IMG/VR virus record: IMGVR_UViG_3300009181_006602
Span: 1-64,000 of that record
DNA: 64,000 nucleotides
Direction: 5' to 3' (one strand)
Source of the DNA: a virus
In this document: piece by piece, positions 23,222 to 33,971 of the stretch
How positions within the stretch are numbered: the stretch's first letter is position 1
How the letters are laid out: each line of letters starts with the position of its first letter
Notes under the pieces: model-generated
Databases searched by the model: none
What the model saw: the letters and a program-made list of their open reading frames with translations, nothing else
Told to the model about the DNA's origin: nothing
Position numbers and translations under genes: made by a program

Positions 23222-25726
23222 TCACCAATCAAATGTGACTTTAAATAGAATGCGATCACCTTCACGTTTCATAACAGGTTGAGCTAATACTGCTTTAGCC
23301 ACAACATTTAAGTTTTCGTCGTGAAAATTCAAACCTGAAATATAAACAAACTTTTCTTTATCATTTAAATCTAGCGAAGCGCTAATAGAATTTTCCGTTG
23401 CGATATATGAAGGATTAGAAGAAGAGTTTAAGAAGCCTCTAGGCGCCAAGATCTCATATTTAGAGGTAAATAATTTTTGTTCTCCTTTAAATGACATTTC
23501 ATATGCCTCCTTACCAAAGAAGTATAGGTGAGGACTTTTAATTAAGACGACGCCTTCATCATAAAAAATATTACCAACAGAATTCCAAACGCAATGAGGT
23601 GTCAAAGAGTCAGCACGATAAATATTGCCGAATCCATCGTCTTTTAACTTAATGGAAATCGTTCCATTCGAACCTGACAAAGAAGAGTCTGTAATTTCAA
23701 AACTACCTGGCATAATTCTGCAACCATAGAAGAGGTTGCTAATATCGAAAAATGTAACCTGATTAGATGACGGGTCTTTTAATCGTTGAAAAATAGTTAA
23801 TGGTACATCTCTTTGAACGCCTGGGCCATAATTGCCTTCATCAGTAGTTATTATTTCCTCTATTCTTTTCTTGGTATTAACAACAGCGGTGCCAGGAGAG
23901 TTTCCTGGATTTTCTGGTGTGAATCCTATTTGCTGGTTAGATAACGTTTGATCGCGGGCATCATCATGAATTTTACTAAAAAGTAATGATGACGTACTTA
24001 ACAAATTATCAAGACTAATCATGCTTAAGTCAATTCGATCCCAGGCATCTCGAGCCTTATTATTAATTTCGTTTTTTATGATTTGATAGTTAGGCTGAAA
24101 CGTTCCATCATCGCAAGGTAAAATAGTTAAATTTCTTTTTCTAACAAAAGAATCGTTATATAAAAATTCGTTAGCAGGTATTGCGTCAGTCGTATAATCT
24201 AACGCCGTTCCCGACAAATGGTGCAATCTTGGAAAAACGTTATTCGCAAAATCTTTAGTAAAATTTTCTAAGTTAATATAATGACCATTAACACCGAATG
24301 CCATCGCAACGTTAAACGGGTCATCAGTAGAACCGTCTATTTCGAAGAATGGAGTTTGCAAAATACCACCATAGGCTTTACCGCCGGCTGAAGGAGCGTT
24401 GGTATATCTACGAATATTAGTGTTTTCAATGAAAAAAGGTGGAACATAAAATGCCAGCTTTTTAGCATCTGCAGTACCAGGATTACTTGCTGAAGTTTCT
24501 AAAATTTGACGATCGCTTAAATAATCTCTACGAATCATCGGAGTGTGTAGTTCGGCTTTTAGAGGATGATTAAATCGATAATAATCAGGTTGATCGAGCG
24601 ATCCAGCGCTATCTACGAGTTCTTCTAGACCTTCCCGAGTAGAAGATATGTCACTAAAAAAATACACTTGACTTCCATTGTTCGAATTTATACCTTCGTA
24701 AAAGTTGCCCAAGCAAAGAACGTTTGGGTCTTCCTTAGAGGTATACGTCTTAGGCATAATTGTACCTGATGGTATAACAAAAATCCCCTTATCAATGCCA
24801 TTGATATTAAATGAACCAGTTCCATCATTGATTAAATTTGTGCCCCAACGGACAACAACACGTTGCCACTTATTCCACTCTAGACTATTGTCTTCTGATA
24901 AGAAAATTAAGTCGTTCGGATAGTTTCCATAAATAGCTCGCGAAGGGGGAATATCGGCACTATGACTTAGTTGCAACATTAATCTAAAATAAGCTGGCAA
25001 ACCGTTTTCGTCTTTTCGAGAGCCTGTAATTAATGACAATGCATAACTTGAAGATAAGTGAAATATTGTGCCGGCTTTAAAGTGTCCTTGCGTTATTTCA
25101 TCTTTTTTATATCGAGGATTTATGTGAAAATCGAAAGAAAAAGCTCCTGATAGCGCATATGTTCCGCTTACATAGCTAACATGCTCGGGTAAATCAGCAT
25201 TCTCTAAACTAGGATATAAAAGTACTGAAGAAGTTGGAATAGTTTGATTAGAGAAAAAATTTAAACTATGATAATTGGTATATGCCCATTGCGCAGTCGG
25301 ATATGACATGCGATAATAAGGCATTAACATATCTTTTGTATTTAATTTTTTTACGGTGTTTGATGTGAATGAAACACTCGGCGTGAAACGAGTTATATCT
25401 AAGCGTTTTTGTTTTTTTATAGAAGAAGGCTGTTGATTTATTTCGTCTAAATAATCAGTCATGTTTGTATAAAACGAACCGCTTATAGGCGTTTTTTTTG
25501 CGATTGATAAGACGGCCTGTCTATACAACTCTATATCTTCGTCATTAATAGTAGAAAAAGAAAAGTTAGATAAAGGTCTAACTTCTTTTTCTATCTTAGA
25601 AAAACGAGCAAAAACGTTAACAGATCCTGTCACTCCTAAAATGCTAGAAGAAATATACGATCGTTTAGGATTGATAATTGTAGTAAAAAATTCTACGTCA
25701 TCTGATGTAACAGGTAATATTGCCAT
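23222..25726 (-). CDS. Large virion structural protein, unknown part
   Basis: An 834-residue beta-rich protein, last gene (3' end) of a seven-gene structural run. It has a central region with LamG/concanavalin-like features (about 200-330: alternating strands, W-x-x-V-V-V-R-W and a GIDKG turn). The C-terminal 40 residues (from YISGLNF to KVTFDW) align without gaps to the C-terminus of the next structural protein upstream, with about 12 identities by eye. This suggests a shared docking or assembly module. No catalytic motif. Probably tail, baseplate or fibre; the exact part cannot be named. Confidence 0.6.
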   Translation of the reverse strand: MAILPVTSDDVEFFTTIINPKRSYISSSILGVTGSVNVFARFSKIEKEVRPLSNFSFSTINDEDIELYRQAVLSIAKKTPISGSFYTNMTDYLDEINQQPSSIKKQKRLDITRFTPSVSFTSNTVKKLNTKDMLMPYYRMSYPTAQWAYTNYHSLNFFSNQTIPTSSVLLYPSLENADLPEHVSYVSGTYALSGAFSFDFHINPRYKKDEITQGHFKAGTIFHLSSSYALSLITGSRKDENGLPAYFRLMLQLSHSADIPPSRAIYGNYPNDLIFLSEDNSLEWNKWQRVVVRWGTNLINDGTGSFNINGIDKGIFVIPSGTIMPKTYTSKEDPNVLCLGNFYEGINSNNGSQVYFFSDISSTREGLEELVDSAGSLDQPDYYRFNHPLKAELHTPMIRRDYLSDRQILETSASNPGTADAKKLAFYVPPFFIENTNIRRYTNAPSAGGKAYGGILQTPFFEIDGSTDDPFNVAMAFGVNGHYINLENFTKDFANNVFPRLHHLSGTALDYTTDAIPANEFLYNDSFVRKRNLTILPCDDGTFQPNYQIIKNEINNKARDAWDRIDLSMISLDNLLSTSSLLFSKIHDDARDQTLSNQQIGFTPENPGNSPGTAVVNTKKRIEEIITTDEGNYGPGVQRDVPLTIFQRLKDPSSNQVTFFDISNLFYGCRIMPGSFEITDSSLSGSNGTISIKLKDDGFGNIYRADSLTPHCVWNSVGNIFYDEGVVLIKSPHLYFFGKEAYEMSFKGEQKLFTSKYEILAPRGFLNSSSNPSYIATENSISASLDLNDKEKFVYISGLNFHDENLNVVAKAVLAQPVMKREGDRILFKVTFDW

Positions 25727-25765
25727 CTTCTTCGTTTCATATCAAAAGATAGTGATTATTCGATT

Positions 25766-27025
25766 TCAAAAATCTAATCTAACTCTAAATGTTAAATCTC
25801 TTTCTGGACTCTTTTCGACTGGACGACTTAGTTTAGCAACAGCGAGAAGATTACCTGCAGCATCGTACAAGCCGATCCCTGTTACGAATGTAAACGATTC
25901 TTGTTTATCTTCCTCGCCTGGATCAATAACTACAAGGCGACCTCGCGAGTTGTTTGAAGTATCAACAAATGTTGGATTAGACGAGTAGTTAAATTCGTCT
26001 GCCGGTGCACGACAAAATATTAATGATGAATTAATATTAGTTACATTTTGAAATGTGATTGCTGTAAGTGAGCCTGATTGAAAACGAGTTCCGGCAAGAT
26101 GGTCGATTATATTATCGATACTACCAGAAGTAATAAAGTCAGGAATAAATTTAGATGTATTTGCTGTTTCGGTACCTGGGTTACCAAGTACCATTGTCCC
26201 GAGAGGATGCATCGCGTCGATGGAGCCTGACATAAACTGGCTACCTGAAACTATTTGTGCGAGGTCAAATACTGCGATACCGGCGTCATAAAACATTAAG
26301 CCAACTTGACGAGAAGTTTTTGCAGAATCTACGATGATTCCGTATTGACCTCCTGCTACGTTAAATTTTTGCGTTGAAGCTCCTAAATCAGTAAATATTA
26401 CAGATCCTGATAGCGACGTTGAATCAAGATTGGTTTTACCGGCAAGATCATCAGCAAAAGGAGGCTGATCAGTGTCGCCAACTTTTGAAGGATTCGAAGC
26501 AGTTTGATAAAATCTCATCGCAAAAGTTTCGCGCTTAATTTGATCTCTTGAAAACAAGCGCTTAAATGCAATAAACATTGCTGAGTCAACAGTAGTCGTA
26601 GTCGTTCCTTCAAGCGGCACTTTAAACAATGAATCGCTATTGCCTAAAAGCGTTTGTGCAAACTGTCGATAAACATCAACTTTTTCGCGCATCATTAATG
26701 AGCTACTGGGATACAAGGCTTTTCCTGTAGCATCAACATCAGTTTTAGTAATTGCAGCTATTCCTGTTGTAAGTGATCCTTCAGGCGCAATACCGACAGT
26801 TATATCAAACACGGCATTCGCTGTTTGTAACGTAAAGTCTTGATCATAAACAGTTTGAAATAACGATGAAGTGACGCCAGGACCGACCCCGCCTGTCACG
26901 AAATGCTGATATTTTCTTCTAGATGTTGAACCGCTTATATCTTCTTGTAAAACATCAATAAGCTGATTTAAAAAAGATCTTGCAGTCTTTATATCGCCAG
27001 GTGCTAATTCGTGAAATGTCGCCAT
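25766..27025 (-). CDS. Virion structural protein with shared C-terminal module
   Basis: A 419-residue protein starting MATFHELAPGDIKTARSFLN. The helical N-terminus is followed by long beta-rich sequence with many Ser, Thr and Gly and repeated SGS turns (SGSQFMSGS, TSGSID, QSGSL). The last 40 residues (FVTGIGL to RVRLDF) are related to the end of the protein at 23222-25726. It lies 39 bases from that gene. Composition and context indicate a tail or baseplate component. Not identifiable further. Confidence 0.55.
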   Translation of the reverse strand: MATFHELAPGDIKTARSFLNQLIDVLQEDISGSTSRRKYQHFVTGGVGPGVTSSLFQTVYDQDFTLQTANAVFDITVGIAPEGSLTTGIAAITKTDVDATGKALYPSSSLMMREKVDVYRQFAQTLLGNSDSLFKVPLEGTTTTTVDSAMFIAFKRLFSRDQIKRETFAMRFYQTASNPSKVGDTDQPPFADDLAGKTNLDSTSLSGSVIFTDLGASTQKFNVAGGQYGIIVDSAKTSRQVGLMFYDAGIAVFDLAQIVSGSQFMSGSIDAMHPLGTMVLGNPGTETANTSKFIPDFITSGSIDNIIDHLAGTRFQSGSLTAITFQNVTNINSSLIFCRAPADEFNYSSNPTFVDTSNNSRGRLVVIDPGEEDKQESFTFVTGIGLYDAAGNLLAVAKLSRPVEKSPERDLTFRVRLDF

Positions 27026-27054
27026 CTTAATTTCCTCGTAATTTAGATCTTATA

Positions 27055-27762
27055 TCAACGCATCGATGAAGTAATAGTAACGGGTAATTCGACTACTGAG
27101 CCAGAACTTCTACCAACTATCTTGATAGATGTTGTTATTATCCGGGCGCTGTCTGTAGTGATTCTACCATAAGTAGTAAAAATTGTTGATGTTAATGGTT
27201 TGACTTTAAGACTAAATTCCAATGTTGGAACTGTCCCGCCATTCGTGGTTCTAATAACGTACTTTGCGATTTTATTAGAATCGGGAGAACCTACGGCTGA
27301 TTGATTCAGTATGGTCAAAAATAGATCAGGTATATACACGTCAAAGTTAGTTTCGATTATATCTGCGTCAATTGTCGATTCGCCACCTTGTGGTTGTTGT
27401 TCTATTTTGATCGAAGCGGTAACATTTTCTCCGCTAGTAGATAATACCACGGAAGTTTGAGTCGTTGGTACTAATGTCAATCTAGGTAAGTAAATAAATG
27501 GTCTCGGAGCACTAATCATTCTATATTTAAGACCTAGATTTTGATTAGTAAATGCTTCAAAAATCGGAGTATTTTTTTCAATTTTCTCTCTTCCGATTGT
27601 TCTGCCGTATTTTGTAATAATGCCATAATTGACTTCGTCGTCGCCTAAAGAAAATTTTGCGACTCTAAAAGAACCGTCATTTCTTGCTAGCGCTTGCCGA
27701 CCGAAATCCGTTAGTACTGCGTCTAATATGATATTGTTCGTTGAATTATCTAAATAGCCCAA
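27055..27762 (-). CDS. Virion structural protein with LDN-type N-terminal module
   Basis: A 235-residue beta-rich protein. Its N-terminus, LDNSTNNIILDAVLTDFGRQ followed by ALARNDGSFRVAKFSLGDDEV, closely parallels the start of the protein at 36411-37409 (LDNKSRVIDAIITHEGRRQL then AANTFSINYATFTD). The shared core is L-D-N, a helix with D-A-(V/I)-(L/I)-T, G-R-x-x-L-A and a strand. The rest is strands only. It therefore belongs to a small paralogous set in this structural block; the assembly it serves is unknown. Confidence 0.6.
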   Translation of the reverse strand: MGYLDNSTNNIILDAVLTDFGRQALARNDGSFRVAKFSLGDDEVNYGIITKYGRTIGREKIEKNTPIFEAFTNQNLGLKYRMISAPRPFIYLPRLTLVPTTQTSVVLSTSGENVTASIKIEQQPQGGESTIDADIIETNFDVYIPDLFLTILNQSAVGSPDSNKIAKYVIRTTNGGTVPTLEFSLKVKPLTSTIFTTYGRITTDSARIITTSIKIVGRSSGSVVELPVTITSSMR

Positions 27763-27825
27763 TTTGAAGCCTCCACATGCATAATCTTACAATAGATATC
27801 GAATCAATAAAATTATAGCTCTAAA

Positions 27826-29967
27826 TTAAACCGTTGTCAATTCATAAGGGTCATCTATGACAATCTTTAATGAATCACTTTTTTGATTTTGAAGATTAAT
27901 AAATTGAATCTTATAATAAGCATTGTCTTGTTTCGTAGAAACCATTCGCTGAATTAATCCAGTTTCATTGATTATCTTAAAATATTCAGGCATAAAATAA
28001 ACCTTTAGTTTAGTAGAACTAAATCCATCAGTCTTTATAACGTCTTTAAACGCGTCGACGTTTATGTGCAAGTTCGGATAAGGTTTCGGTGCACCGGCCG
28101 AACTAATCAATTTTTTCACCAAAATATTTTTAAAAAAATCAAAAGTAACTTCAAACTGCGAACCATAGTTTGAAGACATCCCGTGTGCATCGATTGAAGT
28201 AATAGCGTAAATATATTTAGAAGATTTTTGACTTTCAACGTCGATCTTAAAATCTTCATCTATAAAAAACAATACAGGTTGATCAGAATATTCAACAAAC
28301 TGTAGAACTTCTGGGGACATATTTTTAGCGTTGCCGTCGACAACTTCTCCGGTACGATACTTTAATTTAGATTGATCAAAGCACTTTTGTACGATTAATT
28401 CAAACGGTTCTTCAATCTTTTCTCTTCTAAAAACTTGAAATTGTGTAATGTCTCTTTGCGAATTAACCGGCATGCCCCAGGCAACTTGTAGGCTTTTTTT
28501 CCTATAATCCCATATAAAATTTAGTTCTACTGGATGAGGAGGTGGAACAAATTCAAAGGTTTTGACTGTAGTCGTAACAGGATGCGATCCTATATAATAT
28601 TGAATTTCCCTTATTTCATTTGTTTCTTCGTCATAACCCGTTGTAGAAATTCTTACAATCGATCTAATAGAATAAAAATACTCTTTACCTAAAAGAATAG
28701 ACGTATCAATAAAATCGAGTACATAAGCATTTTCTACTGTGTAAGTTTTATCCTTTTCATAACCATCTGCAGTATAGATGGATCTTTCTATCAGATAACC
28801 GATTAATCCTGCAGAAGTTTCAAAAGCATCAGGCGTTTGTATCGCAGGACCGACATACACAGGTTGTGTGTATACGTCGTCTATCTCTGCAGTTTCTTTA
28901 TGGACAAGCGTATAGTTTTTATTTATTTTTTTCCTTTCGTGAGGAAATAAAGAAGATGAAGCAAATATGTCTATTGCAGCTAATTTATTAATCTGCAAAT
29001 TTAACGGATTTTTATTTGCTTTAGCTTTTAATGCTTCATATCCGGAATTAATTTTTATTTGATTATTACTAGAATCATAAAAAGTTATACCATGACTACG
29101 CGCAGAATCAGTAGCAATATCCTCTACGCTTTTTACCGAGGATGCTATATTTAAAAACTTATCCTTTTCCGATACAGCGCCTCTAATTGTTTGATTAGTT
29201 AAAGAATAGTTTTTTAGTGAATTTTTGTTATATGTATCGACAAGTTTTGATAAGCTAAATCCTGAATCGCCTAGTTCATCATTTGATAACGAATATTGTT
29301 GTTGTTTATTTATTTGATTAATAGAATTAGGAAATGTGTCTCTAGCTTGTCGCGCAGGTTGAGCAGCAGTTATAACTTTTGGAATACCCATAGGCGAGCT
29401 ATAGTCTATAGAAGTTTTATTTTGCGTGAAACTTGTATTAGTCATTGATGATTGAGGAACATCCATGGAGTCTTTGCTAGTGCCGGCCGCTATCTCAGGA
29501 AAAGCATCTTCTATCCCAGGATATAACTTTCCGCCGAGACTCATTATCTCAGAACTTGCGTCTCGAATAGAATCATAATTTGAAACAGAGTGAGAAGAAA
29601 ACTTCGATTTTAAAAAAGATTCTTCGGTTTGAATTTTATCTAAATTTGATTCAATCGAAGTAGCCGGGCTGTTGGCAAGAAGAAGTCCTGCAGGTGCAAT
29701 AGACCCTACAGGACCGTGCCATTGAAGTTTAATGTATCGTGGAATACGGAGCGAGAAATCTATAACTTCAGAATTGATTTGTTCTATAGACTTTCTTTTT
29801 AAATGATTGGGGATATTAGAATTTTCATTAGTTCGTTCATCTATTGTGTAATAGTTGTAAAAAAAATTTGAAATAAACTCAGTAACGTTGGGTACCTTCA
29901 TAGAAACTACAGGCGACGATGGCTTAGAAAAACTAGACATTACTGTTTCTGGTTTAGAAAATGTCAT
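27826..29967 (-). CDS. Virion structural protein with fibronectin-like domain
   Basis: A 713-residue protein. The N-terminal half is Ser/Asn-rich and repetitive; the C-terminal half holds at least one fibronectin type III-like domain (about 485-600: LQVAWGMPVNSQRDITQFQV, then KYIYAITSIDAHGMSSNYGS). Such domains are common in tail and fibre proteins and help surface contact. Its start overlaps the stop of the giant upstream gene (ATGA), so both are co-translated. No enzyme motif. Confidence 0.55.
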   Translation of the reverse strand: MTFSKPETVMSSFSKPSSPVVSMKVPNVTEFISNFFYNYYTIDERTNENSNIPNHLKRKSIEQINSEVIDFSLRIPRYIKLQWHGPVGSIAPAGLLLANSPATSIESNLDKIQTEESFLKSKFSSHSVSNYDSIRDASSEIMSLGGKLYPGIEDAFPEIAAGTSKDSMDVPQSSMTNTSFTQNKTSIDYSSPMGIPKVITAAQPARQARDTFPNSINQINKQQQYSLSNDELGDSGFSLSKLVDTYNKNSLKNYSLTNQTIRGAVSEKDKFLNIASSVKSVEDIATDSARSHGITFYDSSNNQIKINSGYEALKAKANKNPLNLQINKLAAIDIFASSSLFPHERKKINKNYTLVHKETAEIDDVYTQPVYVGPAIQTPDAFETSAGLIGYLIERSIYTADGYEKDKTYTVENAYVLDFIDTSILLGKEYFYSIRSIVRISTTGYDEETNEIREIQYYIGSHPVTTTVKTFEFVPPPHPVELNFIWDYRKKSLQVAWGMPVNSQRDITQFQVFRREKIEEPFELIVQKCFDQSKLKYRTGEVVDGNAKNMSPEVLQFVEYSDQPVLFFIDEDFKIDVESQKSSKYIYAITSIDAHGMSSNYGSQFEVTFDFFKNILVKKLISSAGAPKPYPNLHINVDAFKDVIKTDGFSSTKLKVYFMPEYFKIINETGLIQRMVSTKQDNAYYKIQFINLQNQKSDSLKIVIDDPYELTTV

Positions 29968-32900
29968 GATGCTTCCGTCCCTTCATACGTTTCTAACGCT
30001 ACATAATATTTGTCGAATGTAGGTTCATTTATGTCATTTCTACTTAACGAAGAAATGTCGCCTGTCGAGCCAATATACTTTTCTATTACGCTTTGTGGCG
30101 TCCTTTCATCAATTTCGAAATCGTCTGGATCGAAGATAATGTGAAATGCTCTGTCAAACTTTTTTGGTAAAATTAACGATCTTATCATTGATAAATCGCT
30201 AGTTAGCAACGTGTCATCATTATAGAAGTTTTCTGCGGTGCTTTTCATAGCAGTGCTGCCTCCAGGCAATTCGGCAACAAACTTAGAGAATTGAGATTGA
30301 GATTTTTGAGAGATAACATTATATTGTTGATATTTGTGTTCGTCAAAAGGCAGGTCTGTAGTGAGTCGTAAATACTCTTCCATTAAAAAGCTTGTCGAAT
30401 GATTATCAAAAATTTCACTAAAATCTTTATCTGATAAAAATGAATAATCTGTATCTTTAAGAGACGATTTTTCTAATGCATCTATCAATTTAAAATTATA
30501 ATCTTCTGTATTTTTCAAATGTGGTATATTTTCGATTACGTTTTTATCAAACAACTGAAATGAAGAAGCTTCTGACATCATCCCGCGGGGAGAATTTGAT
30601 GGACCTGTTGTTGTAAATATATCTTCGCTTTCTGATACGCTAAATCCATTATCAACGAAGTTTTTCAAAATTCTAGTCGGAAACAATCCTAGATCGAAAA
30701 GATATTTTTTTGGTCTATAGATCACATCCGGTAAAAATGAATTTACTCTATAGATACACAAATTAACCAAACTATTTCTATGTCGAAGTCCGCTTAAGTT
30801 AGAAGAATTTATTCTCATTCTTCTGTGCAGCTTTTGAGGTATACCTATCGAAATAATTTTTTTATTAGAACCTACACCTTCGACAAATTCTTTGGATGCT
30901 AAAAACCCCTTTAAAAAAGTGTTCCAGGCGACGAGATGAACATCTTCTATAGGCAACACACTTTCGATATTATTAACATCTCTTAGACTTTGAAAATGAG
31001 GATTTGAATCTCTAATAGGAGAAATGTAATCTTTTGCTAGTCTAGTTGCATAATCTTCAAATTTACTTCTCATCAATAAGAGTTGTTCTTCAGACAATAA
31101 AGATCTAGCTAACGCTGGATTGCCTATTTGTCTAGACAATATAAGCAATGTTCTTCCGTATAATCCTGATTTGAGCGACAAATTATTTTTTAATAACGTA
31201 AATTCACTTTTTAGTTGATAAACGAATGAATAAAATTTATCAATAAATCTAGTCGTTTTTGTATTGTAATCCGTCAACATGTTTTCTACCTTAACAATAA
31301 TTTCATCATAATGTAGCGCAACTAATTGAGGAACATTCGAATTAGAGGGTAGGTCAAAAATCCTAATTTCACGTTTAAATGTTGGTGGCAATTCAAAAAC
31401 TCTTATGTTTTGTTTAGGCGTATTTATTTTTTTAATTCCGGTTATCGAAGAATTATAGACTTTATTTGCACTTGAGAATAAAGTTGGCGAGTTGGGAAGT
31501 CCAAAAGATTGATTTTTATACACATCGTTTTCAATTAAATTAAACTTAGTAATCCCTTGATTCGCCTCTGACGCGCTAAGAAAAACTTGAACAACTGAAT
31601 TTTTTATCTTATTAATCGTTATTTTGTGGCTTGATTCTCCGCGCGCGGAAGGCTTCTTTATTGACCCTAATCTCTCAGGATTAGCAAGATGAACCATTAA
31701 GCAGCATAATTTGAATATAGAAATTAGATATAAGGTTTTTTGAATTCCTGTGTATGTTGATTTTTTATCTGCTGAAAAACCTGTATTGTTATTAGTGATA
31801 TTTAAAATTTGAGTTGCAGCGGCAAAATTACTTCTATTTTGATCTAGAAAAAATCTTCCGTTAGTTTTTGAATTTTGGTTATCAACATCAAAATTTTCAT
31901 TAAATTGAGTCAGCAGCGCGCCAATCTTACTTAATATTTTTAAACCTGAAGAGCCATTAGAATTATATTGAGACAATAGTGCTTGTTTTATTACGTTAAG
32001 CGACAAAACAGTTTCTTCGCGGACCTTTGATGTAGCGTCTATGACTTCTTCAACAAATAAGCTTTTAACTCTTTTCATGATAGTCTCTACCAGGATTATT
32101 CTAATAGTACTATCAGCAGGAGCAGAAACATCACCATAGTTTGATTCATTCGCCGTCGAAAATGCATTTGCAGAATACATCTGTAGTAAAAACAATAAAG
32201 ACTGTAATTCAGCGTCGTCTTTATCCAATGCCAGTGAAATCAATAATGCGCTCACATCGTTATCTTTATCTTTAAATTGCTTATTAGTCCATAACTTAGG
32301 ACCGCCGCTTCGCCTTAATAAACCTGATCCGTCTAAAATATTTTTTTCTATATGTCTAAGCAAATTCACAGGATTAGAAAGAGAATCTTTTATGTCTTCT
32401 TGCAGTCGATTTTTTGCGCTCGCCGAGTTTACTTCGGCTGAGAGTCGCACAAATGTATTAGTTAGTGAGACGCCTGATTCTGAAGCTTTCGTAATTTTGT
32501 TCAATGCGCTTGAATATGGAATTGCTGGCTTAAATGATAAATCATCTTTAACCATCTTTAACATATTCGTGGCGGAATTTAGTCTTGATGAATATCGATC
32601 TAAACGCGTGGCATCGAACCCTCCTTTAACTGGGTTTATAGAACTCTCAAGATAATAAATCGTTCCAGGTGTTATTACTACGTTAGGTCTTACAGTACCT
32701 ACATTGTCGTTAATATATCTATCCTCAAATGACAACACCTCTACTCCATCTGGTTCTATGGTTTGTGCTAAACTAACCAGTGACTTGCCACCCCCAAGAG
32801 GCGTCGGCGCAATATCTGTTATATCGTCGCCGACTTGTCCAATAAAATAATTCCAGATATTAGAGTTTTTACCGCCAAAATTGAATGGATAACCGTAATC

Positions 32901-33971
32901 AGTAACGATCGTTGATCTCATTTTAGTAGAATAAACGTACTCTTTACATAAAAGATGACTTAGCTTTGCTATCGATTCATCTATACTAGAGGCATCAGAA
33001 AATATTTTTTCATTAAAAATAGAACTATTGATATCGTTTGAACTAAACGCAGCAGCGGTAACTGTTATAATCGCGCCGATAGAACCAGCATCGCTTTTTA
33101 ATAAACTTTGTATAGGGTAAGTTAGCACTTGTTTTTCATTAAATTTAAACTTTTTTATTAATGAAGACCTAGCAGGATTAAGACTAAGTGCGTCGTAATA
33201 AGAAGAATTATAAGGATCTATTCCTAAAGCCGTACCGTCAGATAAAAAAGACTGAGGCATTCCATTAGCTAAAATTTCTTTTAATTCTAGACAACTTTGC
33301 AGCCAGATCTTAGTCGGTGTCCACGAATTAGTAACATTAGAAGACTCGTTTAATATATCTTCAACGCTTAGTGGTAGCGAATTAGCATAAAAATTTTGCG
33401 CGTCCGGATCAGTCAAGTCGTAATCAGATGGAAGTATATCAATAAGCTTTAATATATTAATGTCGATCGGATATCTAAAATCCAACTTTTTTCTAATTGA
33501 TGAAAAATGATTTAAAAGTTCCTCAATCCCGCTAGAATGTGTCAGCAGATATTCGGATATTCGATCAGCGCGACCTTCGGCATCAGCTTGTAAAGAGTTT
33601 CCGACTAAAGGATTAGTAAGTAAATCTTGTATAATTTTTGATGATCTAATAAGAATAGAATCTTGTTTCGTTTGTAAATATTCTCCGAATTCGTTTAATC
33701 GATTTTGACTATCGTAAACAGGTAAGAAACTTGAAAAAGCTATAATCTCAGGACTATTACTAATAATACCTGTAGTCGTATCAAAAGGCTCAACTTTTTT
33801 TTGTTGATTTATGCTAGGAATCGTAAACGTTTCATCTAAATTAGTCTTTGAAGTTTCATAAGAAACACTAGAAGGCTTAGGAATTTCAAAATTAGCAATA
33901 TTATGAGCAGAACCCCCGATGGATTGAGCAACTACGTTTCCGTGTCTTAAGACTCTAGATTTTGATAACAT
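29964..33971 (-). CDS. Giant virion structural protein, 1335 residues
   Basis: The largest gene in the window. It is mostly helical with long Ser/Leu/Asn-rich stretches, few Cys and no recognisable enzyme, coiled-coil tape-measure periodicity or transmembrane belt. It is locked to both neighbours: its ATG is adjacent to the stop of the gene at 33972, and its stop overlaps the next start. The absence of hydrophobic belts argues against a typical tape-measure protein. Best guess: a large baseplate, neck or whisker protein. No homologue is named. Confidence 0.5.
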   Translation of the reverse strand: MLSKSRVLRHGNVVAQSIGGSAHNIANFEIPKPSSVSYETSKTNLDETFTIPSINQQKKVEPFDTTTGIISNSPEIIAFSSFLPVYDSQNRLNEFGEYLQTKQDSILIRSSKIIQDLLTNPLVGNSLQADAEGRADRISEYLLTHSSGIEELLNHFSSIRKKLDFRYPIDINILKLIDILPSDYDLTDPDAQNFYANSLPLSVEDILNESSNVTNSWTPTKIWLQSCLELKEILANGMPQSFLSDGTALGIDPYNSSYYDALSLNPARSSLIKKFKFNEKQVLTYPIQSLLKSDAGSIGAIITVTAAAFSSNDINSSIFNEKIFSDASSIDESIAKLSHLLCKEYVYSTKMRSTIVTDYGYPFNFGGKNSNIWNYFIGQVGDDITDIAPTPLGGGKSLVSLAQTIEPDGVEVLSFEDRYINDNVGTVRPNVVITPGTIYYLESSINPVKGGFDATRLDRYSSRLNSATNMLKMVKDDLSFKPAIPYSSALNKITKASESGVSLTNTFVRLSAEVNSASAKNRLQEDIKDSLSNPVNLLRHIEKNILDGSGLLRRSGGPKLWTNKQFKDKDNDVSALLISLALDKDDAELQSLLFLLQMYSANAFSTANESNYGDVSAPADSTIRIILVETIMKRVKSLFVEEVIDATSKVREETVLSLNVIKQALLSQYNSNGSSGLKILSKIGALLTQFNENFDVDNQNSKTNGRFFLDQNRSNFAAATQILNITNNNTGFSADKKSTYTGIQKTLYLISIFKLCCLMVHLANPERLGSIKKPSARGESSHKITINKIKNSVVQVFLSASEANQGITKFNLIENDVYKNQSFGLPNSPTLFSSANKVYNSSITGIKKINTPKQNIRVFELPPTFKREIRIFDLPSNSNVPQLVALHYDEIIVKVENMLTDYNTKTTRFIDKFYSFVYQLKSEFTLLKNNLSLKSGLYGRTLLILSRQIGNPALARSLLSEEQLLLMRSKFEDYATRLAKDYISPIRDSNPHFQSLRDVNNIESVLPIEDVHLVAWNTFLKGFLASKEFVEGVGSNKKIISIGIPQKLHRRMRINSSNLSGLRHRNSLVNLCIYRVNSFLPDVIYRPKKYLFDLGLFPTRILKNFVDNGFSVSESEDIFTTTGPSNSPRGMMSEASSFQLFDKNVIENIPHLKNTEDYNFKLIDALEKSSLKDTDYSFLSDKDFSEIFDNHSTSFLMEEYLRLTTDLPFDEHKYQQYNVISQKSQSQFSKFVAELPGGSTAMKSTAENFYNDDTLLTSDLSMIRSLILPKKFDRAFHIIFDPDDFEIDERTPQSVIEKYIGSTGDISSLSRNDINEPTFDKYYVALETYEGTEAS

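Noticed and set aside
29964-33971. Giant 1335-residue protein as tape-measure protein
   Set aside because: It lacks the long hydrophobic belts and regular coiled-coil repeats of tape-measure proteins, and its neighbours are fibronectin-type proteins rather than tube or chaperone genes.
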